Shown here piece by piece: positions 7,950 through 16,596 of a stretch of 64,000 nt of DNA. The notes below the pieces were generated by a model. It was given only the letters and a program-made list of their open reading frames with translations. It was not told the DNA's origin and ran no database searches. Positions within the stretch are counted from its first letter, which is position 1, and the number at the start of each line of letters is the position of its first letter. The position numbers and the translations under genes were made by a program. This DNA is from Nocardiopsis sp. NRRL B-16309 (GTDB lineage: Bacteria; Actinomycetota; Actinomycetes; Streptosporangiales; Streptosporangiaceae), in assembly GCF_001279585.1 (NCBI RefSeq), contig NZ_LGEC01000027.1, positions 62,001 to 126,000 on the forward strand, written 5' to 3'.

Positions 7950-9382
7950 CGACCTCCGTGGCGGTGCGCGGGGGCTCCGGCCGGCACCGACGCCCCGCCC
8001 CGCCAGAGCAGGGCGACGGCGATGAGGGTGACGGCCAGCGGAGACATCAGCGCGACGTAGAAGAGCATGTACCAGAACAGCAGCAGGATCGTGAGCAGCG
8101 CGGCCTGCCCGACCGGGGTGGTCACCGCGCGGTGGCGCCAGACCGTGAACGCGAAGAAGGCGAGGAAGAACGCGGTACCGACCCAGCCGTTCGCGATGAG
8201 GGTCATCCACAGCTGGCCGGCGTTGCCGATCACGTGGTGGCCGCACGTGGGGCACTCGGGGCTGGGGCCGATCGCGATGGACTGCTCGCTGCCCAGCCCC
8301 TCGCGGGTGGTGCCCCACCCCAGGACCGGGGACTGGTCGGCGGCCACCACGGACTGGGCGTTGGTGGCGGCGCGGCCGTCGTCGCTGTGCGGGTTGTCGG
8401 CGCGGGTGCGCACGACGTCCGCCAGGGGAGAGGCGGCCAGGACCAGCAGCGCCACCGCGGCCAGGACCGCGCAGCCGCCCACCAGGGCCACCCGCCCCCG
8501 GCGCAGCGCCTGGACCGCCGCGAACACCAGGGAGAGCGCCAGCCCCATCCACAGGGCGCGGTTGAGCGAGTAGACGATCGGGACGATGGACAGGGCGGCG
8601 ACCGCGACCGAGGCCCAGCGCACCCACCCCGTGCGGTGGACCGACCACGCCACCAGCATCCACACCAGGAGCAGGGACAGCATGTAGCCCCAGAGGTTGG
8701 TGTACTCCCAGGGCGCCTTGGGCCGCGCGGACTCGTAGCCGAAGATGTCCATGACCTGCGCCGACGCGGGATGGATGAGGGCCTGCATGTAGGGGTCGCC
8801 GGCCAGCGACGCCGGGAGCAGGTACTCGGACGGTGCGGTGAACTCGAACCGGGGCGCGAACATCCCGAGGTAGCCCCCGGCGATGGTGGACAGGCACAGC
8901 AGTGCCAGCGCCCACAGCACGAGGCGGGTGGGCAGCTCGCGTTCGGACAGGTTGCCGACGTACAGCAGCAGGACGGTCAGAACCAGGTAGTTGACGACCC
9001 GCAGGACCGCCCCGCCGTAGCCGCCGCTGCCGGGCACGGTGCCGGGCAGGTCCATCGGGACCAGGAGCAGCCCGACCACCGTCCACACCAGGAACAGCGC
9101 CCACAGCCAGAACCCCGGCGGCACCCGGAGTCCCACGGTCCTGTGGCGGCGCACGAGTTCGGCGGCCATCGGCACCGCGAACAGCCAGTACGCGAACTGG
9201 CCGAGCCCCAGGGCCCACCACAGCGGATACCCCGCCAGCAGCCACAGCAGCGGCCACCCCGTGACCCGCTCCGCCCAGAGGCCCACCCCGAGACCTGCCC
9301 TAGAGCCCGGCCCGGGATCGGTATCCGGGCCGACACCGGTCGGCCGGGCCGCGGCGCCGGACGCGGGCGGACGTCGTGTCAT
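7943..9382 (-). CDS. O-antigen ligase/Wzy-like polymerase
   Basis: A 479-aa integral membrane protein with about 11-12 transmembrane helices. A large extracytoplasmic loop of about 85 residues runs through DVVRTRADNPHSDDGRAAT, ending with TCGHHVIGNAGQLWMTLIANG. That pattern matches the Wzy_C/O-antigen ligase family, whose big loop carries catalytic Arg and His residues. It would polymerise lipid-linked repeat units on the outer face of the membrane or transfer the polymer to its acceptor. ATG 9382 overlaps the stop of the upstream chain-length gene as ATGA. The open frame further upstream merely shadows that gene. Polymerase and ligase cannot be told apart by sequence alone. Confidence 0.8.
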   Translation of the reverse strand: MTRRPPASGAAARPTGVGPDTDPGPGSRAGLGVGLWAERVTGWPLLWLLAGYPLWWALGLGQFAYWLFAVPMAAELVRRHRTVGLRVPPGFWLWALFLVWTVVGLLLVPMDLPGTVPGSGGYGGAVLRVVNYLVLTVLLLYVGNLSERELPTRLVLWALALLCLSTIAGGYLGMFAPRFEFTAPSEYLLPASLAGDPYMQALIHPASAQVMDIFGYESARPKAPWEYTNLWGYMLSLLLVWMLVAWSVHRTGWVRWASVAVAALSIVPIVYSLNRALWMGLALSLVFAAVQALRRGRVALVGGCAVLAAVALLVLAASPLADVVRTRADNPHSDDGRAATNAQSVVAADQSPVLGWGTTREGLGSEQSIAIGPSPECPTCGHHVIGNAGQLWMTLIANGWVGTAFFLAFFAFTVWRHRAVTTPVGQAALLTILLLFWYMLFYVALMSPLAVTLIAVALLWRGGASVPAGAPAHRHGGRW

Positions 9383-11169
9383 CGGCGCCCGGCCTCGGCG
9401 TCGGCGGACACGCGCTCGTCCGGACCCGTCCCCGTGGCACCCGAGGCCGCCGTGGTCCCGGCGGCGCTCGTGGACCGCTCGGCCCCACCGGACGGCGCGC
9501 CCTCCCTGGCCGCGGGCACCCGGCCGGCCCCGGCAGGGGCGCCGGGGACGGTCGAGACGGCGGCGTCGGTGGCACCGCCGCGCGCGGGAGCGGGCACGGT
9601 GTCCTCGGCGCGCGGCTGGCGGGGGAGCACGACCGTGCCCGGGACCGGCGCGCCGAAGCGGTCGGCGGTCGCCAGGAGCCCGGCCAGGGCGGCGCGGGGC
9701 GTGCGCCCAAGCTCGACCACCGGCAGCAGCAGGTCGGCGGTCCCCGCCAGGGCGTGGGCGTCGGCGCGCTCGCCGGTCGAGGGCAGGGCGACGACGACGT
9801 ACTCGGCGGTGGAGCGCAGCAGGTGCAGCAGGTCCTCCATGGCCGTGCCCCGCACGGGGGCGTCCAGGTCGGCCGAACCGTGGCGCAGGACCCGCAGCAG
9901 CGGGGCGGCGTCGGGCCGGACCGCCAGGTCGGCGGGGTCCTCGCCCTCGACCAGCGCCTCGGCCAGGCCGGGCCCGTCCGCCAGCCCCAGCAGCCCGTTG
10001 ACCGGCGCGGTCCGCGGGTCGGCGCACACCAGCAGCGTCTGCGCGCCCGTGCGGGCCAGGGCGGCGGCCAGGTTGACCGCGGCGACCGCCCCGGCCCGGC
10101 CGGACGTGGTGGCGGCGGTGAACAGGATCCGCCCGGGCGCGGGCCCGTCGGCGGCGTCGGAGACCGGTTCGGCGTCGCCGACGGGGGCGAGCCGGGTGCG
10201 GACCAGGTGCGCGGCCTCGTTCACGCGCTGGCCATCGGCCTCGTCGTCGCCGAGCAGGCCGACGGCGCGCTCGGAGCGCCGCCCCCCGGACAGGTCGAGC
10301 AGGATCGGGACCCCGCTGAGCCGCGGGGTCTCCTCGGTGTCGCGCAGGCACGGGTCGAGGCGGTCGCGGGCCACGGCGGCGAGCAGGCCCGCCAGCAGGC
10401 CGAGCGCGGCCCCGCCCATCAGCCACAGCGCGGGGATCGGGGAGGCCGGGCCCTCCGGCGTCGACGCCGGGGTGATGACCTGGCCCGGGTCGATGGTCTC
10501 CTCCAGCGCGCCGAGCGGGCTGATGCCGTTGCCGAGTTCGGCGATCTCCGCGCGCAGCGCCTCGGCCCGGGCGTCCGCCCCGGCCCTGGCGGTGCCGGCC
10601 GTCCCGGCGCTCTCCGCGGCCAGTTCGGCCAGCGCCTCGTAGCGGGTCTCCTGTTCCGCGCGCAGCGCGTCGAGCTGGGAGCCCACGAGTTCGCGCACCT
10701 GCGCCTCGCGCCGGTCCAGGTAGGCCCGCGCGTAGGCGTCGGCGCCCGCGCGTGCGGCCTCGGCGCTGTCGGCGGTGTAGTGGATCTCCAGCACGTTGCT
10801 GTTGGGCGGCACCGTCACCTCGACCCGCTCGCGCAGGTCGGCGGTGTCGGGCGCGGCTCCGCCGGACTCCGCGAGCGCGTCGGCCGCCTGGGCCGCGACC
10901 TGGTCGGACAGCACGACCTGTGCCTCGGTGTCGAGGTTGACGTCCCCGGCCACGCGGCCGGAGCGCTCGCCGGTGAGTTCGGCCACGCCCGTCGGCCGGA
11001 CCTGGACCGCCGCCGTGGCGGAGTACGAGGGGGGCACCATGAGCACCGCGGCCGTGGCGAGGACCAGTCCGCCGAGCACACCGGCGACCACCAGCCGCAG
11101 GCGGCGGCGCAGCAGGGCGGTGTACTCCCTTAGTTCCGGTCCGGACGAGCCGGGGGTCTCGGTGTCCAT
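9379..11169 (-). CDS. Wzz/BY-kinase-like chain-length protein with degenerate P-loop
   Basis: A 596-aa protein, first gene of the minus-strand polysaccharide operon. The N-terminus has a short cytoplasmic tail, a transmembrane helix (LRLVVAGVLGGLVLATAAVLMV, residues about 25-46) and an extracytoplasmic Wzz domain with coiled-coil potential. A second helix lies near residue 250. The cytoplasmic C-terminal domain looks like a BY-kinase/MinD-type ATPase (RILFTAATTSGRAGAVAAVNLAAALA). The Walker A lysine-serine/threonine is absent and there is no C-terminal tyrosine cluster. The protein therefore probably sets polymer length without being a functional tyrosine kinase. ATG 11169 is preceded by GGAGAGG 5 nt upstream. 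Confidence 0.8.
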   Translation of the reverse strand: MDTETPGSSGPELREYTALLRRRLRLVVAGVLGGLVLATAAVLMVPPSYSATAAVQVRPTGVAELTGERSGRVAGDVNLDTEAQVVLSDQVAAQAADALAESGGAAPDTADLRERVEVTVPPNSNVLEIHYTADSAEAARAGADAYARAYLDRREAQVRELVGSQLDALRAEQETRYEALAELAAESAGTAGTARAGADARAEALRAEIAELGNGISPLGALEETIDPGQVITPASTPEGPASPIPALWLMGGAALGLLAGLLAAVARDRLDPCLRDTEETPRLSGVPILLDLSGGRRSERAVGLLGDDEADGQRVNEAAHLVRTRLAPVGDAEPVSDAADGPAPGRILFTAATTSGRAGAVAAVNLAAALARTGAQTLLVCADPRTAPVNGLLGLADGPGLAEALVEGEDPADLAVRPDAAPLLRVLRHGSADLDAPVRGTAMEDLLHLLRSTAEYVVVALPSTGERADAHALAGTADLLLPVVELGRTPRAALAGLLATADRFGAPVPGTVVLPRQPRAEDTVPAPARGGATDAAVSTVPGAPAGAGRVPAAREGAPSGGAERSTSAAGTTAASGATGTGPDERVSADAEAGRR

Positions 11170-11196
11170 CGGATCCTCTCCGCACACGCGTAGGCA

Positions 11197-11228
11197 ACAC
11201 TTTTAGTGAACGATTGCATACTAAGTGT
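11197..11228 (-). promoter_or_regulatory. AT-rich inverted repeat upstream of polysaccharide operon
   Basis: About 30-60 bp before ATG 11169 there is an unusually AT-rich patch with arms ACACTTTTAGT (11197-11207) and ACTAAGTGT (11220-11228) around a 12-bp spacer. It is the only low-GC patch in the 219-bp intergenic region and lies where a promoter or operator should be. The factor that binds is not identifiable. Confidence 0.45.
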
Positions 11229-11333
11229 AGTCCCTTTGGGGGTGCCTGCTGCTTTGGGAATCAGCCGTTTCCACTAGGAGGAATGACCGGAATCGGGCCC
11301 AACGGGCGGCGCCGCCGGGCGGGCGGCAAGCGA

Positions 11334-11363
11334 AGGGGCGGCGGGAGAACTCCCGCCGCCCCT
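11334..11363 (-). terminator. Intrinsic-type hairpin after DUF4190-like gene
   Basis: A perfect 14-bp G+C-rich stem (11334-11347 with 11350-11363) closed by a very short AA loop, 25 bp past the stop of the small membrane protein gene. No clear U tract, as is common in actinomycetes. It also insulates the divergent polysaccharide promoter region. Confidence 0.7.
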
Positions 11364-11388
11364 CGGAGACCGTGTGGTGCCGCTCGCC

Positions 11389-11781
11389 TCACCAGCCGAC
11401 GGCGGTGGGCGGCAGGCCCGTCGACTCCTCCCAGGCCTCGTCGCACTCGGACTGCGTGGCGACCGTGTGCGCCCGCGCCGAGCAGTCCCGGTAGTCGGCG
11501 ACCTCCTCCTGGTAGGCGATCGCCACATAGGTCATCGTCCCCGACATCACCAGGCCCACCAGGCCGACCGCCACGCTCAGGATCGCCCCCGGCGCCGTGG
11601 TGGAGTTGGCCCGCGCGGCCCGTCGTGCCCGGAAGCCCTGGACCACGCCGAACACCGACAGGACCGCCCCGTAGGGCGGGAGCAGCAGCCCGGCCATGCC
11701 GAAGAACAACCCCCACAGGCCGCCGCGCTCCATCCGGGGAGGCTGCCCGTCGGTCCGGGGCTGAGGGCTGTTGTCGGTCAC
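11389..11781 (-). CDS. Small DUF4190-like membrane protein
   Basis: A 130-aa protein from GTG 11781, chosen because AAGGAG lies 8 nt upstream; the longer frame has no comparable site. A Pro-rich N-terminus (NSPQPRTDGQPPRME) leads to two transmembrane helices (GLWGLFFGMAGLLLPPYGAVLSVFG and a second near residues 70-95). A basic loop FRARRAAR lies between them. The C-terminal tail of about 35 residues contains two cysteines and acidic residues and is probably outside the cell. The helix-basic loop-helix plan is that of DUF4190 proteins in actinobacteria, whose function is unknown. It is monocistronic and divergent from purN. Confidence 0.65.
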   Translation of the reverse strand: MTDNSPQPRTDGQPPRMERGGLWGLFFGMAGLLLPPYGAVLSVFGVVQGFRARRAARANSTTAPGAILSVAVGLVGLVMSGTMTYVAIAYQEEVADYRDCSARAHTVATQSECDEAWEESTGLPPTAVGW

Positions 11782-12177
11782 AGGTTCACTCCTTAGGAAC
11801 GCCCCCAGGGCGTCATGGTCCGCTTCCGCCTGCGCGGGAGCGTATCCGGTACCGGCACCCCGAGGGGTCCCGGGGCTCCGGTCGGTCCGCGGCGGGGTTC
11901 CCGAAACGTGTGGTCCCCGTGGGGTAGACGCTACCCGGACCGATAGGGTTGGGACGCGGACGGGCCCGGTCGGCCCGCCCGTCGCCCGACAGCGCCCACG
12001 GGGGCGGCTTCGCGGGGGAGGCGGGCCACCCCGAACGACGTCCGCGGTGCGGTCCGGCTCCCTGCCCGGACTCCGTGCCGGGTGTCCCTGTTCCTCCGGA
12101 TGCTGCGCCGTCCCCCGGCGCCCCCGGACGCGGGAGGACTCTCCCGCACCGTTCTCTACGACACCTGGGAGAAGCAT
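11782..12177. promoter_or_regulatory. Divergent intergenic region between small membrane protein and purN
   Basis: 396 bp without a gene. Two GC-rich hairpins precede purN: GCGCC/GGCGC near 12112 and GCGGGAG-GACT-CTCCCGC at 12130-12147, about 30 nt before the TTG start. They could be leader or attenuator structures. Promoters for both flanking genes must lie here; a GATAGGGT element near 11940 is the best -10 candidate. Nothing else is recognisable. Confidence 0.4.
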
Positions 12178-12840
12178 TTGTCCGCGCGAGTGGTCATCCT
12201 CATATCGGGCACGGGCAGCAACATGGCCGCCCTGCTGGAAGCGGCCCAGGACCCCGCCTACGGCGTGCGGGTCGCGGCCGTGGGATCCGACCGTGAGGGA
12301 ACCCGTGGGATCGAACTGGCCCGAGCCGCCGGTGTGCCCACGTTCGTCGTCAACTTCCGCGACTATTCCGACCGCGGCGAGTGGAACCGGGCGATGGCCG
12401 AGCGGATCGACGAGCACGAGCCCGACCTGGTGGTCTCCGCCGGGTTCATGCGCATCCTCGGCCCCGACGTCGTCGGCAGCCACCCGGCGGTCAACATCCA
12501 CCCCGCGCTCCTGCCCTCCTTCCCCGGCGCGCACGCCGTCCGTGACGCGCTCGCCCACGGTGTCCGGGTGACCGGCACCACCATCCACTTCCTCGACGAG
12601 GGCGTCGACTCCGGTCCGATCATCGACCAGGTCGCCGTGCCCGTCGAGGACGATGACGACGAGTCCAGCCTCCACGAGCGCATCAAGGCCGTGGAGCGCG
12701 AGATGCTGGTCGACACGGTCGGCAGGCTCGCCCGCGAGGGCTGGACCATCGACGGCAGGCACGTGCGGTTCGGTCGGACCGCGCCCGGCCGCACAGAGCA
12801 CAGCGTCAGCGACGCGACCGACACGAAGGAGAACCGGTGA
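12178..12840 (+). CDS. purN: Phosphoribosylglycinamide formyltransferase
   Basis: A 220-aa enzyme converting GAR to formyl-GAR with 10-formyl-THF in purine synthesis. ARVVILISGTGSNMAALLEA at the N-terminus binds the phosphoribosyl group. VNIHPALLPSFPGAHA contains the catalytic Asn and His, and VDSGPIIDQ carries the catalytic Asp. The start is taken as TTG 12178, with GGGAGA upstream; this places the first beta strand where family members have it, while a longer frame from 12082 would add an atypical basic tail. Its stop overlaps the GTG of purH (GTGA), giving a coupled purN-purH unit, the standard actinobacterial order. Confidence 0.93.
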   Translation: MSARVVILISGTGSNMAALLEAAQDPAYGVRVAAVGSDREGTRGIELARAAGVPTFVVNFRDYSDRGEWNRAMAERIDEHEPDLVVSAGFMRILGPDVVGSHPAVNIHPALLPSFPGAHAVRDALAHGVRVTGTTIHFLDEGVDSGPIIDQVAVPVEDDDDESSLHERIKAVEREMLVDTVGRLAREGWTIDGRHVRFGRTAPGRTEHSVSDATDTKENR

Positions 12841-14405
12841 CCCAGCAGGCCATCAGGCGTGCGTTGATCAGCGTGTACGACAAGACCGGCCTGGAGGAGC
12901 TGGGCACCGGTCTGGCCGAGGCCGGCGTGGAGATCGTCTCCACCGGCTCCACCGCCGCGAAGCTGCGCGACGCCGGCGTCCCCGTCACCAACGTCGAGGA
13001 CGTCACCGGCTTCCCCGAGATCATGGAGGGCCGGGTCAAGACCCTGCACCCCCACGTGCACGCCGGACTCCTCGCCGACCGGAGCAAGCCCGACCACGTC
13101 GCCAGGATCGAGGAGCTGGGCATCGCCCCCTTCGACCTGGTCGTGGTCAACCTCTACCCCTTCCAGGACACCGTCGCCTCGGGCGCCTCCGAGGCCGACT
13201 GCATCGAGAAGATCGACATCGGCGGGCCCGCCATGGTGCGCGCCTCCGCCAAGAACCACGGCAGCGTCGCCGTCGTCGTCGACCCGGCGAGCTACGGCGC
13301 CACCCTGGAGGCCGTCCGTGAGGGCGGCTTCACCCTGGACCAGCGCAAGCGCCTGGCCGGGCTGGCCTTCCAGCACACCGCCACCTACGACGCGGCGGTC
13401 GCCTCCTGGTTCGCCGGCGCCTACGCCCCCGACTCGGAGGCCGCCGACTCGGGCTGGCCGGGCTACCTCGGCATCGGCTACGAGCGCGAGAGCGTCCTGC
13501 GCTACGGCGAGAACCCGCACCAGAAGGCCGCGCTGTACACGGTCGCGGGCGCCCCCGCCTCCGGCCTGGCCGGCGCCGAGCAGCTGCACGGCAAGGCCAT
13601 GTCCTACAACAACTACGTGGACGCCGACGCCGCCCTGCGCGCCGCCCACGACTTCGACGAGCCGTGCGTGGCCATCATCAAGCACGCCAACCCCTGCGGC
13701 ATCGCGATCGGCACCGACAACGCCGAGGCCCACCGCAGGGCGCACGCCTGCGACCCGGTGTCGGCGTTCGGCGGCGTCATCGCCACCAACCGGGCCGTGG
13801 GCGCCGAGCTGGCCGGGCAGATCGCGGAGATCTTCACCGAGGTCGTCGTCGCGCCGGGCTTCGAGCCCGCCGCGGTCGAGATCCTCACCAAGAAGAAGAA
13901 CATCCGCCTGCTGGTCGCCGACGCCGCCGGTTTCGGCTCGGGCGTGGAGAACCGCCAGATCAGCGGCGGCCTGCTCGTGCAGTCCCGGGACGCGATCGAC
14001 GCCGAGGGCGACGACCCCGCGACCTGGACCCTGGCCACCGGGACCCCGGCCGACGAGGACACCCTCGCCGACCTCGCCTTCGCCTGGAGGGCCGTGCGCG
14101 CCGTCAAGTCCAACGCCATCCTGCTGGCCTCCGGCCGCGCGACCGTCGGCGTGGGCATGGGCCAGGTCAACCGGGTGGACTCCGCCCGTCTGGCGGTCAC
14201 CCGCGCCGGTGAGCGCGTGAGCGGCTCCGTGGCCGCCAGCGACGCCTTCTTCCCCTTCCCCGACGGTCTGGAGATCCTGACCGGGGCCGGGGTGAGCGCC
14301 GTCGTCCAGCCGGGCGGCTCCGTGCGCGACGCCGAGGTCATCGCCGCGGCCAAGGCCGCCGGCGTGACCATGTACCTGACCGGCACCCGCCACTTCTTCC
14401 ACTAG
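12837..14405 (+). CDS. purH: Bifunctional AICAR formyltransferase/IMP cyclohydrolase
   Basis: A 522-aa enzyme of full family length catalysing the last two steps to IMP. The N-terminal MGS-like cyclohydrolase domain runs from RRALISVYDKTGLEELG through VNLYPF and KIDIGGPAMVRASAKN. The C-terminal formyltransferase domain contains YGENPHQKAALY, KAMSYNNYVDADAAL, KHANPCGIA and the RVDSARLAV segment near the end. The GTG start overlaps purN, and folD follows after 15 bp. Sharing an operon with folD makes sense because FolD supplies the 10-formyl-THF used by both PurN and PurH. Confidence 0.96.
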   Translation: MTQQAIRRALISVYDKTGLEELGTGLAEAGVEIVSTGSTAAKLRDAGVPVTNVEDVTGFPEIMEGRVKTLHPHVHAGLLADRSKPDHVARIEELGIAPFDLVVVNLYPFQDTVASGASEADCIEKIDIGGPAMVRASAKNHGSVAVVVDPASYGATLEAVREGGFTLDQRKRLAGLAFQHTATYDAAVASWFAGAYAPDSEAADSGWPGYLGIGYERESVLRYGENPHQKAALYTVAGAPASGLAGAEQLHGKAMSYNNYVDADAALRAAHDFDEPCVAIIKHANPCGIAIGTDNAEAHRRAHACDPVSAFGGVIATNRAVGAELAGQIAEIFTEVVVAPGFEPAAVEILTKKKNIRLLVADAAGFGSGVENRQISGGLLVQSRDAIDAEGDDPATWTLATGTPADEDTLADLAFAWRAVRAVKSNAILLASGRATVGVGMGQVNRVDSARLAVTRAGERVSGSVAASDAFFPFPDGLEILTGAGVSAVVQPGGSVRDAEVIAAAKAAGVTMYLTGTRHFFH

Positions 14406-14420
14406 AGCGAGGGGAACCGC

Positions 14421-15272
14421 ATGAGCGCGACCGTTCTGGACGGCAAGGCCGTCGCGAAGACCATCCGCGGTGAGCTCGCCGAGCGGGTGGCCGAACTCAA
14501 GGCCCGGGGGATCACCCCGGGGCTGGGCACCGTCCTGGTCGGCGACGACCCGGGCAGCCACTCCTACGTGCGCGGCAAGCACCGCGACTGCGCGCAGGTC
14601 GGCATCGCGAGCATCCGCCGCGACCTGCCGGCGGACGCCACGCAGCAGGACGTGGAGCGGGCCGTCCACGAGCTGAACGAGGACCCGGCGTGCACCGGCT
14701 ACATCGTGCAGCTGCCCCTGCCCCGGGGCCTGGACGAGAACCGGGTGCTGGGCCTCATCGACCCGAACAAGGACGCCGACGGCCTCCAGCCCTCCAACCT
14801 GGGCAAGCTGGTGCTGATGCAGGACGCTCCGCTGCCGTGCACCCCGCGCGGCATCGTGGAGCTGCTCGGCCGGTACGACGTGCCGCTCCGGGGCGCCGAG
14901 GTGGTCGTGGTCGGCCGCGGCGTCACCGTGGGCCGACCCCTCGGCCTGCTGCTGACCCGCCGGTCGGAGAACGCCACGGTCACCCTGTGCCACACGGGCA
15001 CCCGTGATCTCGCCGCGCACACCCGCAACGCGGACATCATCGTCGCGGGCGCGGGCGTGCCCGGCCTCATCACCAAGGACATGGTCAAGCCCGGCGCGGC
15101 CGTGCTGGACGTCGGCGTCTCGCGCACCGACGACGGCCTGGTGGGCGACGTCGCCCTGGACGTTCCCGAGGTCGCCGGGTTCATGTCGCCCAACCCCGGC
15201 GGCGTGGGCCCGATGACCCGGGCCATGCTGCTGGTCAACGTGGTCGAGGCGGCCGAGCGCCAGGCGGGCTGA
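14421..15272 (+). CDS. folD: Methylenetetrahydrofolate dehydrogenase/cyclohydrolase
   Basis: A 283-aa bifunctional enzyme interconverting methylene-, methenyl- and 10-formyl-THF with NADP. Visible family marks are the YVRGKHRDCAQVGI segment (substrate lysine region), GYIVQLPLPRGLDE, PCTPRGIVELL and the nucleotide-binding VVVVGRGVTVGRPLGLLL, then PGGVGPMTRAMLL near the C-terminus. The usual SRSxxVG motif is written here as GRGVTVG, a variant common in actinobacteria. ATG 14421 has an AGCGAGGGG site upstream. It is the last gene of the purN-purH-folD unit and is followed by a strong hairpin. Confidence 0.95.
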   Translation: MSATVLDGKAVAKTIRGELAERVAELKARGITPGLGTVLVGDDPGSHSYVRGKHRDCAQVGIASIRRDLPADATQQDVERAVHELNEDPACTGYIVQLPLPRGLDENRVLGLIDPNKDADGLQPSNLGKLVLMQDAPLPCTPRGIVELLGRYDVPLRGAEVVVVGRGVTVGRPLGLLLTRRSENATVTLCHTGTRDLAAHTRNADIIVAGAGVPGLITKDMVKPGAAVLDVGVSRTDDGLVGDVALDVPEVAGFMSPNPGGVGPMTRAMLLVNVVEAAERQAG

Positions 15273-15294
15273 CGGCCGGGTCCGGACGCCGGTC

Positions 15295-15327
15295 GGGGGC
15301 GGAGGCGCGACGGGCGCCTCCGCCCCC
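15295..15327 (+). terminator. Hairpin terminator after folD
   Basis: A perfect 14-bp stem (15295-15308 with 15314-15327) with a 5-nt loop, 22 bp past the folD stop. All G/C except one A-T pair; no U tract. Confidence 0.7.
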
Positions 15328-15352
15328 GCCGCCGTGCGGCCGGGAGGGACGT

Positions 15353-15448
15353 GGGCGCAGGCGGTCCTGGCATCCGCGGTCCGGGCACACGCGGTCGCCG
15401 CGGCCGGCCGCCGTACGGGCGCAGGCGGTCCTGGCATCCGCGGTCCGG
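15353..15448. repeat. Direct repeat of 32 bp
   Basis: Identical 32-bp copies at 15353-15384 and 15417-15448, separated by 32 bp, in the gene-free stretch between folD and the FHA gene. The unit contains GCGGTCCTGGCATCCGCGGT. Shorter fragments of it recur in the spacer (GCGGTC, GGCCG). No function evident; probably slippage-derived. Confidence 0.7.
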
Positions 15449-15555
15449 CCGTCCGCGCCGCGGCCGTCCGCGCGGCGGACACCGGTCGCCTCGCTCAGCC
15501 GTGGCGCGGGCCCCGTCGGAGCGGCTGAGCCCGCGCCCCGACGTCGCGGGCCCGG

Positions 15556-16161
15556 TCAGCTGGCCCGGCGCGCGGACCCGCTGATGGGCATCGGGCGTAC
15601 CAGCCCCAGGGCCACGACCTCGTTGGCCAGGCGGGTGCGCCGGTTCTGCCCCTCGGGGATGCGGAACTTCTGGTACAGCCGCAGCAGGTGCTGCTTGACC
15701 GCCGCCTCGGTGACCACCAGCGCCTCGGCGATGTCCTTGGCGGTGGCGGGCGCCACGAACGCCTCCTCCGACAGCGCCGGGCGGCACAGGGCCGTGAGTA
15801 CGTCGAGTTCGCGGCGGGTGAGTTCGGGCGCGGCCCCGCGGCGCAGTTCGATGTCCGGGCTGATCTGCTCCCGGGGGAGCCCGCCCGTGCGGCAGCGCGC
15901 GGTGCCGAAGCTCACCACGTCGCCCTCCTCCAGGACCCGGCGGGCGATGGGGCGGCCGTTGACGCGGGTGCCGTTGCGCGACAGCCCGAGGTCGACGACG
16001 TAGACGTAGGGGCCGCGCCGGACGAGTTCGGCGTGCAGTTGGGAGACGCTCGGATCGTTGAGCCGGATGTCGGCGCCCTCGCCGCGGCCCACGGTGGTGA
16101 CCTCGGCGGCGAGTGCGTGGATGTCCCCGGTGTCTTCCACCCGGAGATAGGGCCCGTCCAC
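15556..16161 (-). CDS. FHA domain protein with C-terminal winged-helix/LuxR-like domain
   Basis: A 201-aa regulator. GTG 16161 is preferred over an ATG at 16269 because GGGAGGAG lies 6 nt upstream, while the ATG lacks any site and would add a Pro/Arg-rich tail. Residues about 10-95 are an FHA phosphothreonine-binding domain (TVGRGEGADIRL, SVSQLHAEL, LGLSRNGTRVNG). The C-terminal half (LTRRELDVLTALCRP, then TAKDIAEALVVTEAAVKQHLLRLYQKF) resembles a helix-turn-helix effector domain. Such proteins link Ser/Thr kinase signalling to transcription. No kinase gene is adjacent, so its partner is unknown. Confidence 0.78.
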   Translation of the reverse strand: MDGPYLRVEDTGDIHALAAEVTTVGRGEGADIRLNDPSVSQLHAELVRRGPYVYVVDLGLSRNGTRVNGRPIARRVLEEGDVVSFGTARCRTGGLPREQISPDIELRRGAAPELTRRELDVLTALCRPALSEEAFVAPATAKDIAEALVVTEAAVKQHLLRLYQKFRIPEGQNRRTRLANEVVALGLVRPMPISGSARRAS

Positions 16162-16596
16162 GGTGACTCCTCCCGGATAGGGCTGGCGTGTCCGGTGCGG
16201 GCGGCGGGGGTGGGGGATGGGTGACTGTCGGGGGACGGAGGGGCGGTCGGCGCGTTGAGTGGGGTTCATAGGGGGTGGTCCTCGCTCACCGGTGCACTCA
16301 TCCCAAGCTTGGTTACCCGGGTGGTACGGGTTCTACGCGCTTACTCCGGAGTTAGGCGGACAAGGCCGGGGAATACGGCTCTGTGTCGGAATCGGCAGGG
16401 GGTATCGGACACCCGGTTGATCTGATGCGGTGAGACCGTTTCCGTGAGTGCAGAGGCGTGGCGACACTGATCCCTACAATGGTGGTGTCTCTCCCGTGCC
16501 GGCGTCCGGTTCCACCGCGATTCGTGCCGGGGTCCCGTCCGCGGAGCCAGGGAGGGTCGCGCGGGCAGGTCGGAGACCGGACGGGTCGGGGACACG
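16162..16596. promoter_or_regulatory. Divergent intergenic region, FHA gene to DUF3017 gene
   Basis: 435 bp. Contains the perfect 10-bp palindrome CCAAGCTTGG at 16303-16312 followed by GTTACCCGGGTGGTACGGG, a moderately AT-rich stretch suitable for promoters of the two divergent genes. No further gene or structured element recognised. Confidence 0.35.

Noticed and set aside
7958..10642. Plus-strand frame of 894 codons across the polymerase and chain-length genes
   Set aside because: Shadow; repetitive Arg/Gly/Gln-rich product and the coupled minus-strand genes explain the sequence.
12363..15482. A very long minus-strand open frame of over 1000 codons opposite purN, purH and folD
   Set aside because: High-GC third-position bias leaves the antisense frame open. 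The plus-strand genes are certain, and the antisense product is low complexity without family marks.
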